A stretch of 32,814 bases of DNA from Bdellovibrio sp. (GCA_020725805.1 DYEF01000020.1:1-32814), one strand, 5' to 3'; counted from the stretch's first letter, positions 1 through 10,007 are shown. A program made the numbers and translations. The notes: a model not told the origin generated them from the sequence alone.

Positions 1-67
1 CAACCTGAACAGCAGTTGATCTGGATTTCGTTTTAACAAGTCTTAATCTATGGTAGTGCGGTTTCAC
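1..67 (-). pseudogene. N-terminal fragment of a probable IS1634-like transposase, truncated by the left window edge (may be intact outside the window)
   Basis: Reverse complement of 67..1 from GTG reads VKPHYHRLRLVKTKSRSTAVQV with no stop. The R-L-V-K-T-x-S-x-x-T-A-V-Q-V pattern resembles the start of IS1634-type transposases (e.g. ...VKTASGATAVQVV...). Only 22 codons are visible. Confidence 0.4.
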
Positions 68-163
68 ACTAATTGACTACATCTATTATCCAATTAAATC
101 AACAAGTTAACTTTTTAGGATTTAAAAGTGGGAAAATCAGGTAATATATCAATGGACGTTTAT

Positions 164-1750
164 TTAATATGTTCTTGTGATGCCTATCCCTGTGGATATT
201 GAGTAACTTGAAATCTCTCCTGCTCCTTCATCTGACCCGACCTGCGGAATGGCGTAGGTATAATGTATAAAGAAATCAATTCTCGTATCTTCGCTGAATA
301 GGTATGAAAGACCGCCGGAGAACATCCATGAGGTAAGCGGATTGGCTGAAAATACAGATATTCCGTTGACTGTGGTCTCGGGGATTACGTCGTCATATTC
401 CGGAAAGAGCTGTCTTTTTACGCCGTTCTTTCTGAGATAGGTAGGGATAAACCGGACTCCGCTTCTGATTGTCAGACTTTTTGAGGCATAATATTCGCCG
501 CCAAGTGCGAATTCCTGTGTATCCTTAAGGTCACCTTCCTTTATAATATCCATATCCATCAGAATACCCGGTACTCCATCCTTGAAATCTATCTTCTGAA
601 ATGTATGTGACCAGAAACTTATGTAATAATCAGCATATAATTTGAGGTTGTAGGAAAGTTTTAATGTGAGTCCTGCCCCGAGTCTCAGAGGCAATCTCAG
701 AGTTGTAGTAATCTTGTCCTGCACATCATAGTATATGCCTCTGTTGTAGTCCTGACCGATTCCTGAAGGGTCAAAGTCCGTAAACATGGACTGCATCTCT
801 TCGTTGTATTTGTCTATCGGGTTCCTGCCGCTGTCGGGTTCACCTGTTGTTCTGTAAATATTTCCCTTTGAGTCGAGTGTTATTCTGTTGAGCGGTCCCT
901 GTCTGAATGAGCGGATTTCGGATATAGAAACCTGATTATACGGCGTCTTCAGCAGGAGGCCTATTTTGAATCTCTCATTGAGTCTGAAGAGTGTACCGAT
1001 GATAAAACCGGTTCCGAACGATACTGCCTGATACGGATACTGATTTACGATAAGATAATTATCCTCTGCATTGGCTGATGTAAATCTCTTGTAATTTGAA
1101 CCCATTGTGAGTCCGACATTGAAAACAGGCCCCAGACCTATTGCAATATCCCTGTATATTTCGGTGGAGAATACAAGTGGCAGACCAAGAGAGAACGTGC
1201 TTATGAGATATTCGGCGTCGATGTGAAATCTCTCACCGCCTTTTTCGAAATCCATACTCTTGGAGAGTCCTCCTCCCCCTCCCGTCGTGGATATAAGGCC
1301 TCCGGATATGGATACGGTTCTGAAAAAGTCTCTTGTCTCCGATATGTCGCGCTTAAATGAAAAGAATAAAACAGGTACATTTATTGGTTTTACTTCATCT
1401 GCTCTGGGGATTCTCTCCGGCTCTAGCCTGTACTGGGTAAGCATTGTATCATGTCCCGAAGGGAAGAATGGCATTGAGTTTTTAGGACCGTATTCGGAAC
1501 CGAAATATATGTAGGAAAATTTATATTCGGCCGAAAGCTGCAGTCTCTCTTTCTGAAATGCAAAGCCGGCTGGTTGCCAGAAGAGCCCCGAGACCTCTCC
1601 GCCTTCTCCTATCCAGCAGTTGGACATTCCGTTTGCCCTGATACCGATACCGGTGGATTCCATCCCCGAGCCGTGCAGGGAATCTGAATAGAATGATATC
1701 GTCAAAATGAAGATGAACGATTTGAATAGAATCTTTCGTCTGAGTATCAA
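164..1750 (-). CDS. OmpP1/FadL-like outer-membrane beta-barrel protein
   Basis: 528 aa with N-terminal signal segment, then GIGIRANGMSNCWIGEGGEVSGLFWQPAGFAF (OmpP1/FadL-like N-terminus), followed by alternating aromatic beta-strand pattern. TTG start with GAGG upstream, just after the stop of the 1758..2282 gene. Confidence 0.75.
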   Translation of the reverse strand: MILRRKILFKSFIFILTISFYSDSLHGSGMESTGIGIRANGMSNCWIGEGGEVSGLFWQPAGFAFQKERLQLSAEYKFSYIYFGSEYGPKNSMPFFPSGHDTMLTQYRLEPERIPRADEVKPINVPVLFFSFKRDISETRDFFRTVSISGGLISTTGGGGGLSKSMDFEKGGERFHIDAEYLISTFSLGLPLVFSTEIYRDIAIGLGPVFNVGLTMGSNYKRFTSANAEDNYLIVNQYPYQAVSFGTGFIIGTLFRLNERFKIGLLLKTPYNQVSISEIRSFRQGPLNRITLDSKGNIYRTTGEPDSGRNPIDKYNEEMQSMFTDFDPSGIGQDYNRGIYYDVQDKITTTLRLPLRLGAGLTLKLSYNLKLYADYYISFWSHTFQKIDFKDGVPGILMDMDIIKEGDLKDTQEFALGGEYYASKSLTIRSGVRFIPTYLRKNGVKRQLFPEYDDVIPETTVNGISVFSANPLTSWMFSGGLSYLFSEDTRIDFFIHYTYAIPQVGSDEGAGEISSYSISTGIGITRTY

Positions 1751-1757
1751 GGTTTCC

Positions 1758-2282
1758 TCATTCCTTCTGATAGAGTTTCAGATGAATCTCAATATCTTTA
1801 ATATCCTTTGTGAGCCTGATGGGGGTCTTTCCGTAGTCACCATAGTAATCGACGCCCTCTTTGGGTATGGGAATAGTTGCCCCGTCGATCTTTAACACAG
1901 CCATAACATAAACTTCCGTATCCTTTTCGAGGTTCGTGAATCTGAATCCGAACGGAAATTTCTTTGTCTTGACTGTAAAGTAACAGCTTGGCATTCCCGG
2001 AGGTGGTTTTATCGTTATTGCAACGCTGAGTTTTGCGGTGTCGGGCACTTCGCCGTCAAAGTATATGAGACCTTCTGCGGTTACTATATTCTGGGTAATC
2101 TCTGTACAGGAGTACTCGTAGTATTTCTGATTGACTGTTGTATCTGTAAGAATATCAGTTGAGGAATCTCTGTCCCAGCCTGTACTTATATCCATAAGGC
2201 TCAGGTCGGCCTCATTTGAACAGGCGATAAGAAAAACGCAAAATATTATGCCTGCAAATTTAGGGTTCATAGATATAAACAT
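1758..2282 (-). CDS. Predicted lipoprotein of unknown function, operonic with the OMP
   Basis: 174 aa; N-terminal FAGIIFCVFLIACSNE lipobox; stop is 7 nt upstream of the OMP start. Confidence 0.7.
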   Translation of the reverse strand: MFISMNPKFAGIIFCVFLIACSNEADLSLMDISTGWDRDSSTDILTDTTVNQKYYEYSCTEITQNIVTAEGLIYFDGEVPDTAKLSVAITIKPPPGMPSCYFTVKTKKFPFGFRFTNLEKDTEVYVMAVLKIDGATIPIPKEGVDYYGDYGKTPIRLTKDIKDIEIHLKLYQKE

Positions 2283-2485
2283 AATTTAATAATGCTTTTT
2301 GTCAAGCAAGAATGATTTGGGTCATTCAATTATCTCTGAACGGCATTTTATATGTCCTGTGAACCTGAACCAGAGAATACCCCCATTATCTGTCTGTGCA
2401 GTAATTTTATTGAGTAAGCCAAATTGTTTTTGATTGACTGACAATTTCAGATATCCTACTCTCTTTCCGGTATGGGAGAAGACAT

Positions 2486-4537
2486 ATGAAGTTTAAAGTC
2501 ATTCTGTTTGCAGCCTTTATTGTTTTTGGGTGTACCGAAAGAGAGATAAGTATGAGAGAGAGTTCAAAACAATGTGAGTTTTCGGAGAACCAGACCGGAT
2601 ACACAATAAAGTGTGATGACAGAACCTTATCATTGCAGAAATCCGGTGCGGTTCTGAGACTTATAAACGGTGGTATGACAGTCTGGAGTACCAACAGTTT
2701 CGTTAAGGATGGTGAGTTTTCGGGGATATCCTTCCTGTCGGATACCGGATATGTGGGTGCGGAGAAGATTTCCCTGAAGGGCAGGAAAATCTCAGAATTT
2801 GAGTTTGATATTATTGACCCGGCCGGAAGTAATATCGGCATTCTTAATATCTCGCACAGCAATGAAATGTTCTGGCTGAAAATAGTACCACTAAGCAAAA
2901 ATATTAAAAGGTACGGATTCTCTTTTCTCCTTGAAAACGGAGTTTCTCATTACGGGATAGGGGAGCTGACAGATGAGAACGATATATGGAGAAAGCTTTA
3001 TCATCCGACCGAACAGCACTTTGTCCTTGATAACGGCTCTTTTGAGAGACCCTATCTTCAGACAGACGAGGGGACAGATGTAATCTCACCGGTTCTCTTC
3101 AATTCGAGAGGAGGATTTCTCTTTTCCGACTCATATTCCTATCTGGACCTCTCCTTCAACAGAAGTAATAACCGTATTTTTAAGATTCATCTGATACCGG
3201 AGTTCGGGGAGGAATTTTTCGAACTGACTCTTTTCTCGGGTAAGAACACGAAGAAGGCTTATGAGAAGTGGATTCATTCAAAGTGGCAGAAGAGGCCGGA
3301 CCTCCCTCTGTACTCCTCTCCGCCTGATGACCTGATCAAGAGGCCTATCTGGACTACATGGGCGTTGTATAAATGGGGAATCGATAAAGGCAAGGTTCTT
3401 GGTTTTGCCGATAAGATATTGTCGGAGAATTTTCCGGTATCCTATCTGGAGATAGATGACAGATGGACAAAAAAATACGGTGACCTCGATTTCGATGAGG
3501 ACAGATTTCCCGATGCAAAGGGGATGATAGATTATCTTCATCAGAGAGGGATAAAGGTAAGTCTCTGGGTCCCGCCGTTTGTGAATCAGGATGCAGATAC
3601 ATTTGAGGATGGTGTGAAAAACAAGGCCTTTATGGCGGCATATAATTCGAGATATCCGGCACTTGTCGGATGGTGGAATACGGCAAATATTGCCAATGCA
3701 GGAATAATAGATTTCTTTACCGAACAGGGCAGGAGCTGGTTCGGGAAGAAGATAGATTTTCTGATAGAGACATACGGGATCGACGGCTTCAAGTATGATG
3801 CAGGTGAGGCGCAGTTTCTTCCCTTAAAACCGAGGCTTGATAGCGGATTTCATCCCAATATGTATTCCGATTATTATGCCAGATGGGGACTCGCCCACAG
3901 AGGGGTGGAGATGCGTTCCGGATACTTTGCCCAGAATCTTCCGATTCTCTTCAGGCAGTTCGATAAGGCAAGTCACTTTGGATTCAATAACGGACTCGCC
4001 TCCGTTATGACTCAGATACTTGCAATGGGCATCATTGGTTATCCCTTTGTTCTGCCGGATATGATAGGTGGCAATGAATACCTTAATAAGGCTTCGGAGG
4101 AACTATATATCAGGTGGGTGGAACTTAACAGTTTTCTCCCTTATATGCAGTTTTCAATACCGCCTTCAAGAGAGGGTTATTCAGAGAAGGTGTCAGGGAT
4201 TACACGAAAATATCTTGCCCTGCGCGAAGAGATAATCCCTGAGATAATAAGGGCGTCAAAGGAGGCATCATCTACCCAGATACCTTTGGTACGTCCGCTC
4301 TTTTTTGAGTTCGAAGAGGATGAGGCGAGCTATTTTATTGAAGATGAATTTATGCTCGGTTCCAGATATCTGGTTGCGCCTGTCATTACAGAAGGGGCCA
4401 ATAGCAGAAATATATATTTCCCGCCCGCAAAGTTCAGAAATCTCTACAACAAAGATGAAATTATTGAGGGACCGAAGACTATAGAGAATTATCCGGCCCC
4501 GCTCGAAGTAATACCGGTATTCGAAAGGGTAGAGTAG
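2486..4537 (+). CDS. Glycoside hydrolase family 31 alpha-glycosidase, predicted lipoprotein
   Basis: 683 aa; lipobox MKFKVILFAAFIVFGCTE; GH31 motifs GFKYDAGEAQFLP (nucleophile region), YLEIDDRW, GYPFVLPDMIGGNEY, RWVELNSFLPYMQFS. Confidence 0.85.
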   Translation: MKFKVILFAAFIVFGCTEREISMRESSKQCEFSENQTGYTIKCDDRTLSLQKSGAVLRLINGGMTVWSTNSFVKDGEFSGISFLSDTGYVGAEKISLKGRKISEFEFDIIDPAGSNIGILNISHSNEMFWLKIVPLSKNIKRYGFSFLLENGVSHYGIGELTDENDIWRKLYHPTEQHFVLDNGSFERPYLQTDEGTDVISPVLFNSRGGFLFSDSYSYLDLSFNRSNNRIFKIHLIPEFGEEFFELTLFSGKNTKKAYEKWIHSKWQKRPDLPLYSSPPDDLIKRPIWTTWALYKWGIDKGKVLGFADKILSENFPVSYLEIDDRWTKKYGDLDFDEDRFPDAKGMIDYLHQRGIKVSLWVPPFVNQDADTFEDGVKNKAFMAAYNSRYPALVGWWNTANIANAGIIDFFTEQGRSWFGKKIDFLIETYGIDGFKYDAGEAQFLPLKPRLDSGFHPNMYSDYYARWGLAHRGVEMRSGYFAQNLPILFRQFDKASHFGFNNGLASVMTQILAMGIIGYPFVLPDMIGGNEYLNKASEELYIRWVELNSFLPYMQFSIPPSREGYSEKVSGITRKYLALREEIIPEIIRASKEASSTQIPLVRPLFFEFEEDEASYFIEDEFMLGSRYLVAPVITEGANSRNIYFPPAKFRNLYNKDEIIEGPKTIENYPAPLEVIPVFERVE

Positions 4538-4565
4538 TTCAGCGGATAGCTTTTAATGAGCGGAA

Positions 4566-6395
4566 TCAGGCCGGATTGCCTGAGTCTCTCTCTTTTTTCA
4601 GATATATAATGAGCATACTGATTGCACCCGGAGTTATCCCGGGAATTCTGAGTGCCTCCTCTAATGTCGAGGGGCTGTACTTCTTAAGTTTTTCGGCAAC
4701 TTCCCTCGATATTCCGGGTATCGATGAAAAATCCGTATTCTTTGGAAGCCTGATTCTGGAGAGCTCTTTCAGTCTCTCGATCTCTCTCCTCTCTTTCTCG
4801 AGATAGCCTTCGAATTTTACCATCGTCTCTACTTCTGTCTTTATACTTTCCAGAATCTCCCTGTGCTCTTTATCCATAAAAGCAGTAAGGTTTTCGATTT
4901 TTACCTCAGGACGTTTAAGATATACGGAGGCCTTTACCTTTTCATCTCCTGCCCGGATTCTGAGGTCTTGGAGATAAATAAGTATTTTTTCAATGTCCTT
5001 TTTCTTTTTTTCAAATCTGTTATATCTTTCATCATCTATCAGTCCGATATCTCTTGCGTATGGTGTAAGCCTTATGTCTGCATTGTCTTCCCTCAGGTTG
5101 AGCCTGAATTCTGCCCTCGATGTAAACATCCTGTATGGTTCGTCGACACCTTTCGTAACAAGGTCATCTATCAGAATTCCTATATAGGCCTCTGTGCGGC
5201 TGAGTGTAAAAGGCTCTTTATTTTGTACCGCTAAGGCTGCATTGATACCTGCAATGATTCCCTGTGCAGCGGCCTCTTCATATCCGGACGTACCGTTTAT
5301 CTGTCCGGCGAGAAAGAGATTTTTGACCTTTTTTGACATAAGCGAATGATAAAGTTCGGTAGGGTCAAAGAAATCATATTCAATACCGTATCCCGGTCTG
5401 ATGATTTCGGCCTCTTCGAGTCCTTTTATTGAGTGAACAATCTCTGTCTGGACGTCGAAGGGAAGGCTTGTGGAGATGCCGTTCGGATAGTATTCGACTG
5501 AATTAAGACCTGTGGGTTCGAGGAATATCTGATGTCTGTTGTGGTGCGAAAATTTTACTACCTTGTCTTCAATCGATGGACAGTATCTCGGACCGATTGA
5601 CCGTATTTTGCCTGTATATAAAGGAGACCTGTCAAGGTTTTTAAGGATTATATTGTGTGTTGTCTCGTTTGTGTAGGTAACAAAACAGGGAAGGAGCGGA
5701 AGCGGAGGTCTGATATTGTCAAAAGAGAAAGTCGGGAGTGGTTCATCACTTACCTGTTTGTCAAGAACGTCAAAATTGATTGTCTGTTTTTTGAGTCTCG
5801 GACAGGTCCCGGTCTTGAGCCTTCTTATGGTCAGACCGTATTTTTTCAGATTTTCTGAGAGTGATGATGCCGGTTCCCCGAGACGTCCGCCCGGATGATG
5901 CTGCAACCCTATATGAATAATCCCGTTTAGGAAAGTGCCGTTTGTCAGAACAACGGCCTTTGAGTAGATACTGCCCGAAGATTTTGTTGTTACCCCTCTT
6001 ACTGTGTCAGCTTCAACTATGATATCTGTAACCTCGTCCATCAGAACCAGAAGATTTTCTGTATTCATTACAACCGATTTCATATATTCCCTGTATCTGT
6101 ACATGTCGGACTGTGCTCTAGTTGCCCTTGCTGCCGGACCTTTTGAGGTATTGAGTCTTCTGAACTGAATCCCGGTATAGTCTGCAGCTTTTCCCATTTC
6201 ACCGCCGAGTGCATCTATCTCCCTGACGAGGTGACCTTTTGCGAGCCCTCCTATTGCCGGGTTGCAGGACATCTGTCCGATATTGTCTGCATTGATTGTA
6301 ATCAGGCAGGTTTTAAGTCCGAGGCGTGCGGACGCAAGTGAAGCCTCGATTCCGGCGTGACCTCCTCCTGCTACAATGACGTCAAAGTCTTTCAT
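4566..6395 (-). CDS. mnmG: tRNA uridine-5-carboxymethylaminomethyl modification enzyme MnmG (GidA)
   Basis: 609 aa; FDVIVAGGGHAGIEASLASARLG, CNPAIGGLAKGHLVREIDALGGEMG, LNTSKGPAARATRAQ, FLAGQINGTSGYEEAAAQG, EPYRMFTSRAEFRL. Confidence 0.97.
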   Translation of the reverse strand: MKDFDVIVAGGGHAGIEASLASARLGLKTCLITINADNIGQMSCNPAIGGLAKGHLVREIDALGGEMGKAADYTGIQFRRLNTSKGPAARATRAQSDMYRYREYMKSVVMNTENLLVLMDEVTDIIVEADTVRGVTTKSSGSIYSKAVVLTNGTFLNGIIHIGLQHHPGGRLGEPASSLSENLKKYGLTIRRLKTGTCPRLKKQTINFDVLDKQVSDEPLPTFSFDNIRPPLPLLPCFVTYTNETTHNIILKNLDRSPLYTGKIRSIGPRYCPSIEDKVVKFSHHNRHQIFLEPTGLNSVEYYPNGISTSLPFDVQTEIVHSIKGLEEAEIIRPGYGIEYDFFDPTELYHSLMSKKVKNLFLAGQINGTSGYEEAAAQGIIAGINAALAVQNKEPFTLSRTEAYIGILIDDLVTKGVDEPYRMFTSRAEFRLNLREDNADIRLTPYARDIGLIDDERYNRFEKKKKDIEKILIYLQDLRIRAGDEKVKASVYLKRPEVKIENLTAFMDKEHREILESIKTEVETMVKFEGYLEKERREIERLKELSRIRLPKNTDFSSIPGISREVAEKLKKYSPSTLEEALRIPGITPGAISMLIIYLKKERDSGNPA

Positions 6396-6440
6396 CTTCT
6401 TTCAGTCCGTATTTCAGAATGTGGTTGTAAGTCTGGATTT

Positions 6441-7943
6441 TCATTTTTTGGGTATTCTTATGACATTGCCCGGAAATATCTTGTCTCCCCGGTCGAGCCC
6501 GTTAATTTCCATAAGGTCGTTGAGGTTGACATTATGTTTTTTGGCTATATCGTATGGGTTGTCTCCCTCTTCGACTACATATTCGTTTGCACTGATAGAT
6601 ATCTTTTTTGCCTTGGCCTTCTTCTTTCTGTTAGCCTTTGCAATTTTTCTGTCATACCTCTTCTCCAGATCTTCGTCGATAATTGATATCTGGGGGATGA
6701 TTATCTTTGTTCCCTTAAAAAGCGCTGATTCGGGCTTAATGCCGGAATTGAATGCAAGTATTACCTCCTGTGATATCCCTTCTTTCCTTGCAAGTTCATT
6801 AACGGAAATGGTCTTTTGAATAATTATCTCCTTTGTCTCGAGGAATTTTTCTTTTGGGATACGTGAAAAATTTTCTGTAAAGATGTCCTTTGTGCCTTTC
6901 GGTATTCTGATTGAATACTCTGTATCGGGCGGGGTAATACCTCTCCTGATAGCAGGGTTGAGCATCCAGATCGTGTAGTAATCGGTGAGGGCTGCGTTTG
7001 CGATAACCCGCAGGTCAGTTGCAGGAGGGACCGTAATCTCATCAAATTCGAATTCTGCCTGATAGTCAAGGTCATAGAATCCGTATTTCTCGGGGTTTGC
7101 GGTAATCAGGGCCGCCGCCATAAGTTTCGGGACATACTGTCTCGTCTCCCGTTTTATAAATCTGCGGTCCGAAATCTCCCAGAAGTCGTTGGTCTTCGCC
7201 TTCGAAATAGCCCTGAAGATTCTTCCTTCACCGGCATTATACCCTGCCCATGCAAGCCACCACGAACCAAAGTAATTATAGAGATTTTTCAGATAGCTGA
7301 CAGCGGCATAGGTTGATTTTACCGGGTCTCTTCTTTCGTCGACCCAGTAGTCTATTCTCAGACCGTATCTCTTACCTGTCGAGGGTATGAACTGCCATAT
7401 TCCTGCAGCACCGCTTCTGCTCAGGGCAAAAGGGGAGAATCCGCTCTCGATCATTGCAAGATAGATTGTATCCTGCGGCAATTTGTTTTCCTTGATTATT
7501 TTTGTGAGAATCTCCCTGTATTTTTTCGACCTCTCGAGCCACTTCTGAAAGAATTTTTTACCCCGTCCTGTAAAGTACTTTATGAATTTTGCCACATCCT
7601 CATTGTAGATAACCGGTATATCAAACCCCTCTTTTGATTTCTTGGCAGTTTCAACATAGAAAAACGGAGGTGTCTCGGCATATCCTATTCTTCCTTTGTC
7701 GATATAATACGTTGAAAAAATGTACTTGCTGTTAAACTGAAGGTTTAGTCTTTCCCTTTCGTTCTTTATTTCGAAATTTTCGTAGTTTTTGATATTAAAT
7801 TCTCCTGAAAAGTCTGCTTCAGAAAATGACTCAAAATCAGAAAGGAAAGAGGTATCATATATCTCTTCATCCTGAGCATAGAGCAGAGAGGAGAAGATTA
7901 AAATATTCAGCAGAGTTGTTATCAGCAGAGTAAAAAACCTCAT
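6441..7943 (-). CDS. MltD-like lytic murein transglycosylase with LysM domains
   Basis: 500 aa; SLT motifs IYLAMIESGFSPFALSRSGAAGIWQFIPSTGKRYGL and WWLAWAGYNAGEGRI; two C-terminal LysM-like segments (ISVNELARKEGIS..., YVVEEGDNPYDIAKKHNV...). Confidence 0.92.
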   Translation of the reverse strand: MRFFTLLITTLLNILIFSSLLYAQDEEIYDTSFLSDFESFSEADFSGEFNIKNYENFEIKNERERLNLQFNSKYIFSTYYIDKGRIGYAETPPFFYVETAKKSKEGFDIPVIYNEDVAKFIKYFTGRGKKFFQKWLERSKKYREILTKIIKENKLPQDTIYLAMIESGFSPFALSRSGAAGIWQFIPSTGKRYGLRIDYWVDERRDPVKSTYAAVSYLKNLYNYFGSWWLAWAGYNAGEGRIFRAISKAKTNDFWEISDRRFIKRETRQYVPKLMAAALITANPEKYGFYDLDYQAEFEFDEITVPPATDLRVIANAALTDYYTIWMLNPAIRRGITPPDTEYSIRIPKGTKDIFTENFSRIPKEKFLETKEIIIQKTISVNELARKEGISQEVILAFNSGIKPESALFKGTKIIIPQISIIDEDLEKRYDRKIAKANRKKKAKAKKISISANEYVVEEGDNPYDIAKKHNVNLNDLMEINGLDRGDKIFPGNVIRIPKK

Positions 7944-7996
7944 AGCTCAAAAATATATAATATTGCAGTGTTTGTCAAATTTACGGGATTCGGGTT

Positions 7997-8620
7997 TTAA
8001 ATATATCTTTTAATTTCGTTTAGGATGTCGAATCTGTCTATAAAATTAGAGAAGTAATCCATCTTCTCCGTATCGATGTCCAGAACGGGTGAGAGTGTGT
8101 AATCTCTTCTCCATCTGTCATACATACAGTTGAGATATCTGATATAACTCTTTTTTACATTAGTTTCGTAATTTCTGCCCCGCTGGTATATTCTTCGTAT
8201 TATGCAGGAGACCGAACAATGGCAATATATGAGAAGTCTTGGCGGTCTGATGTGTTTTAATGACTCTTCAAATATTGATTTATAAAGACCAAAGTCCCTT
8301 TTACTGATAAACCGCCTCTTGTGAAGGGCCGTTGCAAATATCTCGGCATCTTCATATATCGTCCGGTCGAGTAATAAAATTTCCCGGCTCTTTTCAATCA
8401 GATTGTAATACTGAATTTTTTTAATAAGAAAGAAAAGCTGTGAATGAAATGCCCATTTTTTCATATCTGCATAAAAGTCTTTTATGTACGGATTTGCATC
8501 CTGAGGCTCGAGGAGTGATTTTATCCCGAGCTTGCGGTTCAGAAAACCGGCAAGTGATGTTTTACCGCTTCCCATATTACCGGCAATGGCGATATAATTT
8601 GAATTACTGGACATGCTCAT
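7997..8620 (-). CDS. Deoxynucleoside kinase family protein
   Basis: 207 aa; P-loop IAIAGNMGSGKTSLAGFL, HSQLFFLIKK, LLLDRTIYEDAEIFA, PRLLIYCHCS. Confidence 0.85.
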   Translation of the reverse strand: MSMSSNSNYIAIAGNMGSGKTSLAGFLNRKLGIKSLLEPQDANPYIKDFYADMKKWAFHSQLFFLIKKIQYYNLIEKSREILLLDRTIYEDAEIFATALHKRRFISKRDFGLYKSIFEESLKHIRPPRLLIYCHCSVSCIIRRIYQRGRNYETNVKKSYIRYLNCMYDRWRRDYTLSPVLDIDTEKMDYFSNFIDRFDILNEIKRYI

Positions 8621-8739
8621 TCCTTACAAAAAGGATTTACCGGACTATGATATTTCAAAAATTGACTCAGTCAACCGGTTTTTATCCATAGAGGTGCCAG
8701 TCATCAGGAAAGTAAGATATTGAGAGGGCTTAAAACTTC

Positions 8740-8769
8740 TTGACATATGATAGCATTGTTAATTATATT
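8740..8769 (+). promoter_or_regulatory. Candidate sigma-70-type promoter for the ferritin-like gene pair
   Basis: TTGACA (8740-8745), 18-nt spacer, TATATT (8764-8769), followed by GGAAGGAG RBS and ATG at 8798. Confidence 0.5.
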
Positions 8770-8797
8770 AGCATATTGTTTTCTGGAAGGAGTATAT

Positions 8798-9307
8798 ATG
8801 GAAGAATTTATTAAAATTTTGCAGAAAGCCACAAGACTTGAAATGGACGGATTTGAATTTTACAGGACAAAGGCTCTAAAATCCAAAAACAGGCTCGTCA
8901 AAAATCTTTTCCTGAATCTTGCCAAGGAAGAGAAGGTTCATTACCAGAGAATTGAAAAAATAGCAGATAGTCTTGTGGCAGGGAAGAAAGTCTTCAAGAA
9001 AGACACTGTGCTCGGGAAATTTGAAGGAAAGATATTCGAAGAAATCTTTTCTGATTATGAAGATGACAGGGAATACAAAGCTGAGATTGAGGCATTGAAG
9101 ATAGCCGAGAAAATGGAAAAGGGCTCTATAAAACATTATAAAAATGCCCTTTCTAAGGCAAAAGACCCGGTTGTTAAGGATTTCATTTCCAGATTGATCA
9201 GAGAGGAGGAGGGTCATCTTTTATCAATTGTGGATTCAATAGAATATATCAAATCGCCCGAGGACTGGTATCTCAGGCGTGAAAGGAGTATGTACGATGG
9301 TGCGTAA
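8798..9307 (+). CDS. Ferritin-like/rubrerythrin-family diiron protein
   Basis: ATG at 8798 preceded by ggaaggag (the ORF track start 8747 is probably too far upstream). Helical protein with ExxH pairs EEKVH and EEEGH plus E-rich helices EMDGFEFY and AEKMEKGSIKHY. Confidence 0.8.
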   Translation: MEEFIKILQKATRLEMDGFEFYRTKALKSKNRLVKNLFLNLAKEEKVHYQRIEKIADSLVAGKKVFKKDTVLGKFEGKIFEEIFSDYEDDREYKAEIEALKIAEKMEKGSIKHYKNALSKAKDPVVKDFISRLIREEEGHLLSIVDSIEYIKSPEDWYLRRERSMYDGA

Positions 9308-9830
9308 GAAAAATCAGAAGATCAGAATAGCCAAAGGTCTCACGCCTGTTGAGATAATCGGTATAGGTATTACAAAGGAGATAAATTCCGAGGCATTTTA
9401 CAGACTTTTTGCCAAAAAGGTTACAAACCGTGTCGTCAAGAAGAGACTTCTGAATATTGCAGAGGAGGAGGCCGAACACAGAGAGATGCTGAAAGGTATC
9501 TTTTCAGAGATGACGGGAGAAAAGAAGATATCTCCGAACAGATATATGCTTAAAAAACCTGATATATCAAATAAGATTCTGAAAATGAGCCATCAGGATA
9601 TTCTGAAAAAGGCTATTCAGATGGAAGAAGAGTCTGTCAGGCTTTATCAGGAAGGTTACAGGAATGTAAAAAGCGAATCAGTCAGGAAAATACTGTCATA
9701 TCTTATTGATTTTGAAAAAAGTCACAGAGAAACACTTACTCAGGAACTGAGACTCCTCGTCAAGGAGCCCGACTGGTTTGATTCGGCCGGTTCATCTGAA
9801 TGGCTTGGGCAGATGTTTATTGGCCCATGA
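9297..9830 (+). CDS. Second ferritin-like/rubrerythrin-family protein
   Basis: ATG at 9297 with gaaaggag upstream, overlapping the end of the previous gene. Motifs EEEAEH and FEKSH, C-terminal EPDWFDSAGSSEWLGQMF. Confidence 0.75.
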   Translation: MVRKKNQKIRIAKGLTPVEIIGIGITKEINSEAFYRLFAKKVTNRVVKKRLLNIAEEEAEHREMLKGIFSEMTGEKKISPNRYMLKKPDISNKILKMSHQDILKKAIQMEEESVRLYQEGYRNVKSESVRKILSYLIDFEKSHRETLTQELRLLVKEPDWFDSAGSSEWLGQMFIGP

Positions 9831-10007
9831 GGGAAAAATGCCGGTGGCAAAATATATTTTTCAGACGGCGGTTGATATGAAGTTCGGAGTTCATTGCCGG
9901 TTTACCTATAATGAGGGCAGGGTGTTTGAGGATTAATAATAGCAGTTATGATTGATTGACAATTCTGATATGCTCTGTTAGAAAGGCATTAACTGGAATT
10001 GTAATAT

